Source: Sulfurimonas sp.
Lineage (GTDB): Bacteria; Campylobacterota; Campylobacteria; Campylobacterales; Sulfurimonadaceae
DNA: 8,138 nucleotides
Reading direction: 5' to 3'
Assembly (NCBI GenBank): GCA_026987995.1
Contig: JALSMC010000266.1
Coordinates: 1-8,138, forward strand
The translations under genes were made by a program, and so were the position numbers. The notes below the pieces were generated by a model. That model had not been told where the DNA came from. It worked only from the letters and a program-made list of their open reading frames with translations, and did no database searches. Of the stretch, positions 1 through 7,117 are shown one piece after another. Within the stretch, counting starts at the first letter, position 1; each line of letters begins with the position of its first letter.

Positions 1-1294
1 TATGCATCGCTTTTTTATGATTTGAATCAAAGGTAATTGTTATCTTAACCCCATCCCAAACTGTTTTAAGAGAGTTATGTGTATAGTTTGAAATCATACG
101 AGTAAAAACATAATTATTTGGTATAAATATAATACGACCAGCCCTGCGATTATGAACTATAGAAGTGAGTGTAATATCTTCCATAATTGTCATACGTAAA
201 AGTGATATGTCCATCACATCACCTACATACTGCATACCATCCATATCTACACGGATTCTATCTCCAACATGAATACTTCCACCAAACACTATTACAAGCC
301 AACCAAGAATAGACATAAACCAGTCTTTCATGGCAATAGCAATACCCGCAGAAGCAAACCCAAGGATAGTTACAAGATAAGAAGCATTTTCTATATAGTT
401 AAAAAATAGTATTAAAATAATAAAAGTAAAATTTGTAAATGTGATAATTTTATTTGCCATATAAAATCGTTCATTATCTGTGATATATTTTTTCACCACA
501 AGTTTAAGTAAGAAAAATATTAAAAATACAACTAAAACTACTGTTCCAATTTTCATCAGTCTGTATACTTGTTTTTCTATGCCTTTGTCTATACCCGCTT
601 CAATAATTTCCAATCTTTTTTGATATACATCGAGTGTTACATTTATCGTGTCAAGTGCAGTCTCAAAGCGATCAAGTTGTGTCTGTTTATACTTTTTAAT
701 TTCTGTATATTTACCAGTTAAATCCAGCCTTTCAAGTTCTTTATAAATGTCATGTTCTTTTCTCAAAAGTATAATAATTTTCTTTAATGTATCGCGTTTA
801 AGTTTATAGTCTTCAAAATTAATAGTCAGATTTTTAATCACAGAAAAACCAGTGAAAATATCAAAAGGGTTTGTGATTTTATCTATCTCACCAATAGAAG
901 GAGGTGTTATAAGGTCAGCAAAGGGTGCAGTATCTTTTCCTTTTAACTTCTCTATCTCTGATGTTAAAATATTTTTTTTAGAAATAAGACCAGATAATTC
1001 ATCTTTATCTGTCATCGTTTTGGCATGTTTACTTAGATACTTAATACGGTTTTCAATCTTAGCTAAACTTGTTCTAACTTTCAATGAAGTCAAATAAGAA
1101 GCATAACTTTTCATCCAAGTGTTTTCTGACGACATGTCTTTTTCAAAGTTTTTTAATTGTTGTTCATATGCTTGAATCTGTTTCGTATTTTCTATGCGAA
1201 GTGCTTGGGCTTGTTCTAGAGTAGCTAAACTCTCTACTCCAAATACAGAAGCAGTAAAAACTAAAAAGAAAAAAATAGTTATTTTTATATGCAT
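1..1294 (-). CDS. MscS-family mechanosensitive ion channel (partial, C-terminus beyond window)
   Basis: Small-conductance mechanosensitive channel of the inner membrane, expected to open under membrane tension and release solutes during osmotic downshock. About 431 codons are visible and the frame is open to the left edge, so the C-terminus is missing. The protein begins with a signal peptide (residues 1-19, hydrophobic core IFFFLVFTASVFG), followed by a long charged, coiled-coil-rich region (about 22-240) that should be periplasmic. Membrane segments lie near 245-266 and 280-301. The MscS pore helix follows at about 306-338 (GFASAGIAIAMKDWFMSILG), then the beta domain starting at HVGDRIRVD and containing GRIIFIPNNYVF and ISNYTHNS, both typical of the family. 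The start is supported by GGAG seven bases upstream. It overlaps the aroB stop by one base (TAATG), implying translational coupling. In Helicobacter and Campylobacter, as I recall, an MscS gene also follows aroB. The family is secure; the exact subtype and the role of the N-terminal domain are not. Confidence 0.93.
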   Translation of the reverse strand, partial: MHIKITIFFFLVFTASVFGVESLATLEQAQALRIENTKQIQAYEQQLKNFEKDMSSENTWMKSYASYLTSLKVRTSLAKIENRIKYLSKHAKTMTDKDELSGLISKKNILTSEIEKLKGKDTAPFADLITPPSIGEIDKITNPFDIFTGFSVIKNLTINFEDYKLKRDTLKKIIILLRKEHDIYKELERLDLTGKYTEIKKYKQTQLDRFETALDTINVTLDVYQKRLEIIEAGIDKGIEKQVYRLMKIGTVVLVVFLIFFLLKLVVKKYITDNERFYMANKIITFTNFTFIILILFFNYIENASYLVTILGFASAGIAIAMKDWFMSILGWLVIVFGGSIHVGDRIRVDMDGMQYVGDVMDISLLRMTIMEDITLTSIVHNRRAGRIIFIPNNYVFTRMISNYTHNSLKTVWDGVKITITFDSNHKKAMH

Positions 1295-2343
1295 TAATCA
1301 GCTCCAAATGTATCTAAAACAGATAAGATAAGAGACTTTTCACAGTTATCATTGATAACTACATCTCCAATACCGATAGGTAAAATAAAAGTAATACTAG
1401 CATCAGAACTTTTCTTATCTAAGAAAAAAGTATCATAAAAACTCTCTGTATCAACAATACTATACGAAGTTGGCAGAGAATATTTCTCGAGTAAGTTCTT
1501 CACCCTAAGAGCCTCATCACTACTCATAAGTTCCATTGCAACTGCAGTATCATTTGCCATTACCATGCCAATAGCAACAGCTTCACCGTGAAGATATTTT
1601 TTATACTTTGTCTCATTTTCTATAACATGCCCGAAAGTATGACCATAGTTAAGTGCTGCACGGATGCCTTGTTCCTTTTCGTCTTGCGCTACTACTGAGG
1701 CTTTTGTTTGTACTGCTTGCTTAATAGCCTCTTGAAGAATTTCTGGATTTGTTAAATCTGCTGTTACTAAAAACTCAAAAAACTCTTTGTTGAAAGTAAC
1801 TGCCATCTTAACTATTTCAGCAACACCTGCCCCAAACTCTCTTGAAGGGAGTGTAGTTAAAAAGTACGGGTCAATAAGAACAGCTTTAGGCTGATGAAAT
1901 GCACCTATAAGGTTTTTTCCATAGCTATTATTCATCCCTGTTTTACCACCAACACTTGCATCCACTTGAGAAAGCAGTGTTGTAGGAATTTGAGTAAAAC
2001 TGATACCTCTTTGATAAATACTTGCAGCAAATCCAGTCATGTCACCAATCACACCCCCACCAAATGCAATAAGCATTGACTTACGGTTGAACTTATGGTT
2101 AAAAAGTGATTCTAGTATAGTATTGATTGAGTCTTGATTTTTGTACTCTTCACCATCAGGAACAGTGATAATATAAAGCTCTTTAGCACTTATTTTTGAA
2201 AGAAGATAGGATAAATGAAGCCCCGCAACTTTAGGGTTTGTAACGATAGCTACTTTTGTATCAAAATGAATAGGTTCTAGTGTGTCTATTGTTATGTCGT
2301 ATGAGTTGTCTACTACTTGCTTGAGTGCGATGTTTACTTGCAT
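1294..2343 (-). CDS. aroB: 3-dehydroquinate synthase AroB
   Basis: Cytosolic NAD- and metal-dependent enzyme that converts DAHP to 3-dehydroquinate, the second step of the shikimate pathway to aromatic amino acids and chorismate. At 349 residues it is a normal monofunctional length. The NAD-binding glycine motif GGGVIGDMTGF is at 95-105 and the IPTTLLSQVDASVGGKTG signature at 119-136. Metal ligands expected from the family are E176 (in GAGVAEIVK), H235 (in LNYGHTFGH) and H252 (in LHGEAVAIG). R228, N232 and H239 match further active-site residues, so the enzyme should be active. The start is preceded by a weak GGAT five bases upstream. A 70-bp gap separates it from the RCK-like gene upstream, the longest gap between genes here, so aroB may have its own promoter. 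Its stop overlaps the start of the downstream mscS gene. Confidence 0.98.
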   Translation of the reverse strand: MQVNIALKQVVDNSYDITIDTLEPIHFDTKVAIVTNPKVAGLHLSYLLSKISAKELYIITVPDGEEYKNQDSINTILESLFNHKFNRKSMLIAFGGGVIGDMTGFAASIYQRGISFTQIPTTLLSQVDASVGGKTGMNNSYGKNLIGAFHQPKAVLIDPYFLTTLPSREFGAGVAEIVKMAVTFNKEFFEFLVTADLTNPEILQEAIKQAVQTKASVVAQDEKEQGIRAALNYGHTFGHVIENETKYKKYLHGEAVAIGMVMANDTAVAMELMSSDEALRVKNLLEKYSLPTSYSIVDTESFYDTFFLDKKSSDASITFILPIGIGDVVINDNCEKSLILSVLDTFGAD

Positions 2344-2348
2344 TATTT

Positions 2349-2352
2349 ATCC
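2349..2352 (-). promoter_or_regulatory. weak ribosome binding site of aroB
   Basis: GGAT lies five bases upstream of the aroB ATG. It is the weakest Shine-Dalgarno match to a gene in this window with free upstream sequence. No better start codon was seen, and the first residues (MQVNIALKQ) fit an AroB N-terminus. Confidence 0.45.
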
Positions 2353-2380
2353 AAAAATATAATATTATTAAAACATATAG

Positions 2381-2386
2381 ATAATA
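2381..2386 (-). promoter_or_regulatory. possible -10 element for aroB-mscS
   Basis: The 70-bp AT-rich gap between the RCK-like gene and aroB contains, on the minus strand, TTTTGAGTATTAT, giving the hexamer TATTAT with a T-rich run before it. Campylobacterota housekeeping promoters rely on a -10 box and T-rich upstream sequence more than on a -35 box, so this is a fair candidate. The TG is two bases from the hexamer where an ideal extended -10 would have one, and random AT-rich DNA gives similar matches. A transcript would start about 30 bases before the ATG. Confidence 0.27.
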
Positions 2387-2413
2387 CTCAAAATAAGCTA
2401 AGAATTTGCTAAA

Positions 2414-3820
2414 TTATAATTGCACTGGTATGAAAATTTGATGATAGTCATCCAACTTGTAGTAAAGCTTCTCACTGTCCGTTGAAAAGAGTGAGTAAAT
2501 ACGGCGAGATGTGAGCTTTTTATTAAATGGAAGAAGCTGAATAAAGTTCTCTTTTTGTGCCAACTTAGAGATTGGGTTTTCATTTTCATTATAGACTTTA
2601 ATACTTTTAGAAAAAATTGTTGAGAGATTATTATAATGTTCTACAACCTGTTCTTTTTCATCTTGATGTTCAGCCGTATAGTTATAAAGTTCTATCTTAA
2701 AATTCATCTGCTCAGAAATATCAAAAACAGTAGCAGAAATCTTCTCAAGATCTTTGTTGTTTGAGAGTATCATCGCTGCATCTTTAAGTGTTGAAAAGCG
2801 CCTATTTGAAAGTTTTAGTACAGGTACATGTGCTTCATACATAGCATTTCTAACATAATAGTCACCAAACATCTCTTTAGAAATTATTACAAGTCCTATA
2901 TGGTAAGTCTTGATATCTTTATGAAAAGTTTCCTTTAAATTGACACTATCATAGTCAATACTAATAATAACATTCAAACTACGAAGGCTTTTTATATACT
3001 GTAGAATCTCTATATTTGATGGATTAACGACTTTAATGACGAGTTCATGTTTAAACTCTCTATGTGCATATACGGCACGCCTAATTGTCTCTTTGATAGT
3101 GTCATGGTTTACTATATTCATATCAATATAGAGCAAAAGGTTTGAGCCAAAAGGTTCAGGAAACTGTCCTAACTCACGCTTAATAGAACGATAAACAGAC
3201 TTCAAAACAGATGGTTCTCCAACTAAAATAAGTAAATCATTTGGTTGTATCATCTTTCTTCGAGAGGGCATAATTAGTTTACGGTTTCTGTATATGGCAA
3301 CTATTCGCCAATTTTTTTGTGCTATCGCACCTATGTGCCTGTAAACAAAAGAGCTTCCAAATGGAACAAGAACCTCCATTATTTCGCCCTCACCTATTCC
3401 TACATTTTGAGCGATTACAGGAACATTTGGTAGGTAATCTAACAGTCTTGAAGCTATGAGCTCATTTTCATTAACAAAAACTACATTTGCATCTTCATTT
3501 TGCATTTGCCACTTATTTAATACAATAATACGAAGTTGCTTTTTTATAGTTCTAATGTTTTTGATGGTATTTTCTACATCAATTTGGGAATCCATAACAA
3601 TAAATACTTGTATAAACTCCATTTTTAAAAGATTGGCAAGCTTATACAAACTTGTGGGGTCAAACTCATAAAATTTAAAACGTGCTGGATTTATCTCTTC
3701 AATCTTCTTGGCTTTAGTTTGAACTATATAGTATATATTTTCACTGGTATAAGTTTCACTCACCCTCTGAATAAAGTGTGAACCTACACTACCACTACTA
3801 ATAATTAAGATTTTTTTCAT
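2414..3820 (-). CDS. RCK/TrkA-C-like cytosolic protein with extra C-terminal region
   Basis: A 468-residue soluble protein with no signal peptide or membrane segment. Residues 1-135 look like a Rossmann/RCK-N (TrkA-N) fold: beta strand KKILIIS, a glycine turn SSGSVGSHF, and later strands such as VFIVMDS and RIIVLNKW. Residues about 145-213 (GEIMEVLVPFGSSF through NDLLILVGEPS) fit a TrkA-C/RCK-C domain. Residues about 227-440 hold two further alpha/beta stretches that I cannot assign; they faintly resemble universal-stress-protein folds. RCK proteins normally gate or regulate potassium channels and transporters on binding nucleotides, but no Trk, Ktr or Kch membrane partner is visible here. 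The first glycine of the usual GxGxxG is serine (S8), so nucleotide binding may differ. The start overlaps the upstream stop by four bases (ATGA) and has only a poor ribosome binding site, which suggests coupled translation. It may be a Campylobacterota-specific TrkA-like family (COG3400-like, by memory). Function unknown. Confidence 0.82.
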   Translation of the reverse strand: MKKILIISSGSVGSHFIQRVSETYTSENIYYIVQTKAKKIEEINPARFKFYEFDPTSLYKLANLLKMEFIQVFIVMDSQIDVENTIKNIRTIKKQLRIIVLNKWQMQNEDANVVFVNENELIASRLLDYLPNVPVIAQNVGIGEGEIMEVLVPFGSSFVYRHIGAIAQKNWRIVAIYRNRKLIMPSRRKMIQPNDLLILVGEPSVLKSVYRSIKRELGQFPEPFGSNLLLYIDMNIVNHDTIKETIRRAVYAHREFKHELVIKVVNPSNIEILQYIKSLRSLNVIISIDYDSVNLKETFHKDIKTYHIGLVIISKEMFGDYYVRNAMYEAHVPVLKLSNRRFSTLKDAAMILSNNKDLEKISATVFDISEQMNFKIELYNYTAEHQDEKEQVVEHYNNLSTIFSKSIKVYNENENPISKLAQKENFIQLLPFNKKLTSRRIYSLFSTDSEKLYYKLDDYHQIFIPVQL

Positions 3821-4461
3821 TCTGAGTTATCTCGTTGCAATACATCTACACTTTTAATCCAAAGTTCCTTTTGAGATGGTTTCCATACTTTATCTACAAA
3901 ATATCCTGTAATTTTCACCCACTTTTGTGTTTTAACATTTGATGTAAAAGAGGTGGACTTTTCCCAAGTTTCTATCTCAATTCCATCTTTTGCATCATAA
4001 ATTTTTGCATTATTTTTTATTCTATAGGCAAATGCTTTATTATCATTACTAATAGTTTCAAATTCTTCTTTCATCTGTAGATTAGGAAATTTATTATCAT
4101 CTTTCATATTTTGGTTATTCAAATTTTTATACACTATTACTTTGGTTTTTATTATTTTTGGAGGTGTCATTTTACAAACTACTCCATCTTTTTCTTTGGT
4201 TTGTAATGATTTTTTTAGAGTATTTATTTTATTTTCCAAAGATAGTACTTTATTTTTATAATGTTTTAAATCTTGATGGAGTATTTTGTTTTGTTCTTTC
4301 TTCTCTTCTAGTCTTACTTCCATCTCAACAAGATCACTCTGTACTCTTGAATAATCAGTTCTTAATTGGCTTATATCATTTGCTATAGACTCAATTCTTT
4401 GTATTTCACCTGCGTTTAGCAGGCTAAGGTAGACCATTAAAAGTGTAAAGAAAATTTTCAT
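3817..4461 (-). CDS. secreted coiled-coil protein with C-terminal SH3-like domain, unknown function
   Basis: A 214-residue protein with a likely signal peptide (residues 1-17, MKIFFTLLMVYLSLLNA, cleavage after A17), so probably periplasmic. Residues about 20-90 are rich in E, K, Q, L and I with heptad spacing, consistent with a coiled coil. A variable lysine- and asparagine-rich linker follows (about 95-140). The C-terminal part (about 143-207) resembles a bacterial SH3-like domain: AYRIKNNAKIYDAKDG, then TQKWVKITGYFVD and ending in KELWIKSVDV. Such domains often bind peptidoglycan or other envelope partners, but the ligand cannot be deduced. C96 is its only cysteine. The gene is coupled to trmA upstream (TAATG) and to the RCK-like gene downstream (ATGA), and has a good AAGG six bases before the ATG. 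I do not recognise a named homologue. The coding frame is convincing; the function is open. Confidence 0.83.
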   Translation of the reverse strand: MKIFFTLLMVYLSLLNAGEIQRIESIANDISQLRTDYSRVQSDLVEMEVRLEEKKEQNKILHQDLKHYKNKVLSLENKINTLKKSLQTKEKDGVVCKMTPPKIIKTKVIVYKNLNNQNMKDDNKFPNLQMKEEFETISNDNKAFAYRIKNNAKIYDAKDGIEIETWEKSTSFTSNVKTQKWVKITGYFVDKVWKPSQKELWIKSVDVLQRDNSE

Positions 4462-5573
4462 TAAGAACCTTTTTTTAGAAGTTTGACACCCATCTCAACA
4501 TGATGTGTATAAGGAAACTGATCAAAGAGAGCCATCTCCATCACAGTATGTGTTTGACTAAGTATAGCTAAATCCCTTTGCAATGTCTCAGGGTTACATG
4601 AGATATATACTATATGCTCATAACGCGATGCAAAATTACATGAGTCACTGTCCATACCACTACGAGGGGGATCAACAAAGATGCTATTGATATTATAGTT
4701 CTTAATATCTATCTCTTTCATACGCCGATATTCTCGACCACCATCAAGTGCATCCACAAACTCTTCAACAGCCATACGCACAAACTCAATGTTTTTTACA
4801 TCGTTAAGTTTCATATTTGCTTTTGCTGCGTTTATAGAAGACTTTGATATCTCTGTTGCTAATATTTTATCAAATATAGTAGCAAAAGGTATGGTGAAAT
4901 TTCCAGCACCACAATAAAGCTCAAGTAAGTCACCACTAGCACCAGAGTACTGCTCCATTGCCCAAGTAACCATTTGTTCGTTCACTCTAGCATTTGGTTG
5001 TGTAAAACTATTTTCTATATGATGGAACTTATACTCTCTATCGTTTATGTGAAGAAGTTCTGTAATATAATCTTGTCCGATAATAACTTTTTGTTTTCGA
5101 CTACGCCCTATTATATAGATGCCTAAATCATTCGCTATCTTTTTAGCTTTGTCTTCCCATGTATCATCAAGTCTTCTATGGTAGAGCATCGAGATAACAA
5201 TCTCTCCACTACTTGAGCTTAAGAAGTCTATGCCAAAGAGTTTAAAACCTACTTCTGCTTCTTTTATACTTATAAGTAGTTTTGGCATCAAGTCTGCTAT
5301 GTACTCGTTTACCTGAGGGCATTCCTCTACAAAGACAACACCATCTTTCGTGGCATTATTCATTGCATAACGTATTTCATCCCCATCATGCCACAGTTTA
5401 AACTCACTACGTGCACGATAGTGTTGGTCTGGTGACTCAAAAACACTTATCTTACCATCAAAAAAGACAGAAAATCGCTCTATGTTTAGGTCTAATTTAT
5501 CTTGTAGCTGTCCCTTGTACCCATTCTCATATACGATACAAGCACCACACTCACCAAAATGTTTACAATCCAT
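4461..5573 (-). CDS. trmA: tRNA (uracil-5-)-methyltransferase TrmA
   Basis: Uses S-adenosylmethionine to make 5-methyluridine at position 54 of the tRNA T-loop. At 370 residues it is close to Escherichia coli TrmA (366) and like it has no N-terminal TRAM domain. TrmA-type sequences are strong throughout: HYRARSEFKLWHDGDEIRY (51-69), ENSFTQPNARVN (187-198, with Q192), the SAM-binding DLLELYCGAGNFTIPFA (215-231), DPPRSG (301-306), and the catalytic cysteine C326 in YISCNPETL. The C-terminal FDQFPYTHHVEMGVKL contains E360, the expected general base. Unlike the E. coli enzyme, it carries cysteines C3, C9, C12 and C85, a spacing that resembles the iron-sulfur ligands of RumA/RlmD. The start is preceded by AGGAGA, slightly far at 11 bases. 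The gene lies 17 bases after fliP and overlaps the next start by one base. RlmD activity is possible but less likely given the overall match to TrmA. Confidence 0.95.
   Translation of the reverse strand: MDCKHFGECGACIVYENGYKGQLQDKLDLNIERFSVFFDGKISVFESPDQHYRARSEFKLWHDGDEIRYAMNNATKDGVVFVEECPQVNEYIADLMPKLLISIKEAEVGFKLFGIDFLSSSSGEIVISMLYHRRLDDTWEDKAKKIANDLGIYIIGRSRKQKVIIGQDYITELLHINDREYKFHHIENSFTQPNARVNEQMVTWAMEQYSGASGDLLELYCGAGNFTIPFATIFDKILATEISKSSINAAKANMKLNDVKNIEFVRMAVEEFVDALDGGREYRRMKEIDIKNYNINSIFVDPPRSGMDSDSCNFASRYEHIVYISCNPETLQRDLAILSQTHTVMEMALFDQFPYTHHVEMGVKLLKKGS
4468..4476 (-). promoter_or_regulatory. ribosome binding site inside the trmA 3' end, on an A7 run
   Basis: The last codons of trmA contain seven adenines followed by GG. 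The AAGG part lies six bases upstream of the ATG of the SH3-like gene and is a good Shine-Dalgarno sequence, so the downstream gene can be reached by coupled or independent initiation. The A7 run is also in the phase of a slippery heptamer (see findings). Confidence 0.6.
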
Positions 5574-5584
5574 TATTAAGTACT

Positions 5585-5590
5585 TCTCCT
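5585..5590 (-). promoter_or_regulatory. ribosome binding site of trmA
   Basis: AGGAGA is the strongest Shine-Dalgarno core in the window and overlaps the last bases around the fliP stop codon. It is 11 bases from the trmA ATG, longer than usual, but no alternative ATG, GTG or TTG lies closer in frame. The cysteine-containing N-terminus it implies (MDCKHFGECGAC) is therefore probably genuine. Confidence 0.6.
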
Positions 5591-6328
5591 CTATTTTATC
5601 GAAGCTATCAGGTTACCTATAAGCAGACTCCACCCATCTATAAGTACAAAAACAAGTATCTTAAAGGGCAAGGAAATCATAACAGGCGGTAACATCATCA
5701 TACCCATCGACATAAGTATGGAAGCAACAACCATATCAATAACTAAGAAGGGTAAAAAGATTAAAAAACCTATTTCAAATGCTGTTTTAATCTCACTAAT
5801 CACAAATGCCGGTACTACAATAGAAAGAGGCACATCGGCAACACTTTGTGGGTTTTCCATCTTTCTTATACGAAAAAATAGTGCTAAATCTTTCTCTCGT
5901 GTATTTCTTATCATGAAATTTTTCAGAGGAAGTGTCGTTTTTTCGTATGCCTCTTCAAAACCTATCTCTTCAGCTATATAGGGCTTTATTCCAGCTTCAT
6001 AAGCCTTGGTTCCAACAGGTTCCATCACAAAAAAAGTCAGTATCATTGCAAGCATTATTAAAAGCTGTGTTGGAGGTACTTGTTGTGTACCCATAGCTTG
6101 ACGTAAGAACCCAAAAACTATAACAAAACGAGTGAAAGTTGTCATCGCTAAAACCATAGATGGTGCTAGTACGAGTAATGTTAGAACAACTAAAACATTC
6201 AAAGAAGAGACTAGCTGCCTAGGTGTGTCTGGAGCTGAAAGATTAAAGTTCATCGTTGGAATAGGTACAGACTCTGCCCCAAAACCAAAGCTTGCCATCA
6301 AAATAACAAATATTACTATTTTGAGCAT
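5591..6328 (-). CDS. fliP: flagellar biosynthesis protein FliP
   Basis: Core subunit of the flagellar type III export gate, where FliP with FliQ and FliR forms the pore that passes rod, hook and filament proteins across the inner membrane. The length (245) is typical. There is a signal peptide (residues 1-18, IVIFVILMASFGFGA). Membrane segments lie near 43-65 and 85-107, and a hydrophobic C-terminal pair spans about 168-240. Family blocks are clear: TTFTRFVIVFGFLRQAMGTQQVPP (63-86), FMIRNTREKDLALFF (138-152), PAFVISEIKTAFEIGFLIF (173-191) and MGMMMLPPVMISLPFKI (208-224). The methionine-rich loop there corresponds to the gasket that seals the export channel. The C-terminal LIDGWSLLIGNL is also canonical. 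The start overlaps the motB stop by one base (TAATG), with only a distant AAGG, so translation is probably coupled to motB. No fliQ or fliR is next to it. Confidence 0.98.
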   Translation of the reverse strand: MLKIVIFVILMASFGFGAESVPIPTMNFNLSAPDTPRQLVSSLNVLVVLTLLVLAPSMVLAMTTFTRFVIVFGFLRQAMGTQQVPPTQLLIMLAMILTFFVMEPVGTKAYEAGIKPYIAEEIGFEEAYEKTTLPLKNFMIRNTREKDLALFFRIRKMENPQSVADVPLSIVVPAFVISEIKTAFEIGFLIFLPFLVIDMVVASILMSMGMMMLPPVMISLPFKILVFVLIDGWSLLIGNLIASIK

Positions 6329-7104
6329 TATTTAGCTGATACCTTATCTAACACTGACATATCAATTTTAGTATCTTTCTCATTCTTAATTCCATAAAAA
6401 TGGAGCTCAACTCTACGATTTTTTTCACGTCCACTCTTGGTTGCATTAGTTGCAACTGGCTTAAACTCAGCATATCCTGCTGCATTAACCCGTGAGGGTT
6501 CAACTCCATCAAGTAAGAGTTCATGCAAGACAGAGATAGCACGGGCAGTTGAAAGCTCCCAATTGTCTTTAAAAGGAGAATTCTGACCTGGATTTCCCGT
6601 ATCAGTATGCCCTTGCACACTTACTTCCATCTCATTTGGTAACTCTTCGATAATGAGAGCTATTCGTTTTAGAAAAAGGAGTGCATCTTGATTTTCAATC
6701 GTTGCACTTCCTGCTTTAAAAAGTAATGCTGCAGGAAGTTCTATCACAAAACCTTCTTGTGCTTCTTCAACTGTAATAGTTGGACCTTCAGACTGTTCCA
6801 TCATCTCATTTGCATCACCGGCAGCTTGTTGTACACGGTTTACAGTCTCACTTGTCTCATCTTGTGACTCAATAGGTGTTGACTCTTGAATACGCTGTTT
6901 TGAGATTTCTGTTTTTGTTCCACCTTCTAAAACACTCATAGCTCCAGAGAGAGAACCAATCGCTTCAGAAATTTTCTTTGCATCCATAGAACTCATAGAA
7001 AGAAGTAAAACGAAGAAACATAAAAGTAGTGACATAAGGTCACCAAATGCAGCTAGCCATGCAGGAAGACACTCCTCACACTCAGGACACTTTTTCTTAC
7101 CCAT
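6328..7104 (-). CDS. motB: flagellar stator protein MotB (PomB-like)
   Basis: Inner-membrane stator subunit that pairs with MotA, conducts ions and anchors the motor to peptidoglycan. A short cytosolic N-terminus precedes a single membrane helix (about 17-38, AFGDLMSLLLCFFVLLLS), with D22 as the essential ion-binding aspartate. An amphipathic plug-like stretch (about 42-61) follows, then an acidic glutamine-rich linker. The C-terminal OmpA/MotB peptidoglycan-binding domain spans about 117-236, with QGHTDTG (164-170), NWELSTARA (181-189), GYAEFKP (210-216) and REKNRRVEL (226-234). The helix and flanks (FGDLMSLLLCFFVLLLS, then MDAKK) resemble the sodium-type PomB of Vibrio more than proton-type MotB. 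The N-terminus bears three cysteines (CPECEEC, 6-12), an unusual density. It is 11 bases after motA with AGAAGAG six bases before the ATG. Total length 258. Confidence 0.95.
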   Translation of the reverse strand: MGKKKCPECEECLPAWLAAFGDLMSLLLCFFVLLLSMSSMDAKKISEAIGSLSGAMSVLEGGTKTEISKQRIQESTPIESQDETSETVNRVQQAAGDANEMMEQSEGPTITVEEAQEGFVIELPAALLFKAGSATIENQDALLFLKRIALIIEELPNEMEVSVQGHTDTGNPGQNSPFKDNWELSTARAISVLHELLLDGVEPSRVNAAGYAEFKPVATNATKSGREKNRRVELHFYGIKNEKDTKIDMSVLDKVSAK

Positions 7105-7110
7105 AAACTA

Positions 7111-7117
7111 CTCTTCT
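7111..7117 (-). promoter_or_regulatory. ribosome binding site of motB
   Basis: AGAAGAG sits six bases upstream of the motB ATG and overlaps the motA stop codon TAG. A ribosome finishing motA would end on the motB binding site, which favours balanced production of the two stator subunits. Confidence 0.55.

Noticed and set aside
852..1097. Plus-strand ORF of 81 codons within mscS
   Set aside because: It is antisense to a clearly conserved mscS frame, has no ribosome binding site and its composition is that of a shadow frame.
2344..2413. Transcription terminator after the RCK-like gene
   Set aside because: The gap is AT-only in its self-complementary parts and has no stable G-C stem followed by a T run on the minus strand.
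5411..5692. Plus-strand ORF of 93 codons across the trmA-fliP junction
   Set aside because: It runs antisense through two conserved genes; its sequence is low-complexity and unrecognisable.
6348..6620. Second minus-strand ORF of 90 codons inside motB
   Set aside because: It overlaps the conserved OmpA-like domain of MotB in another frame and shows no protein family features.
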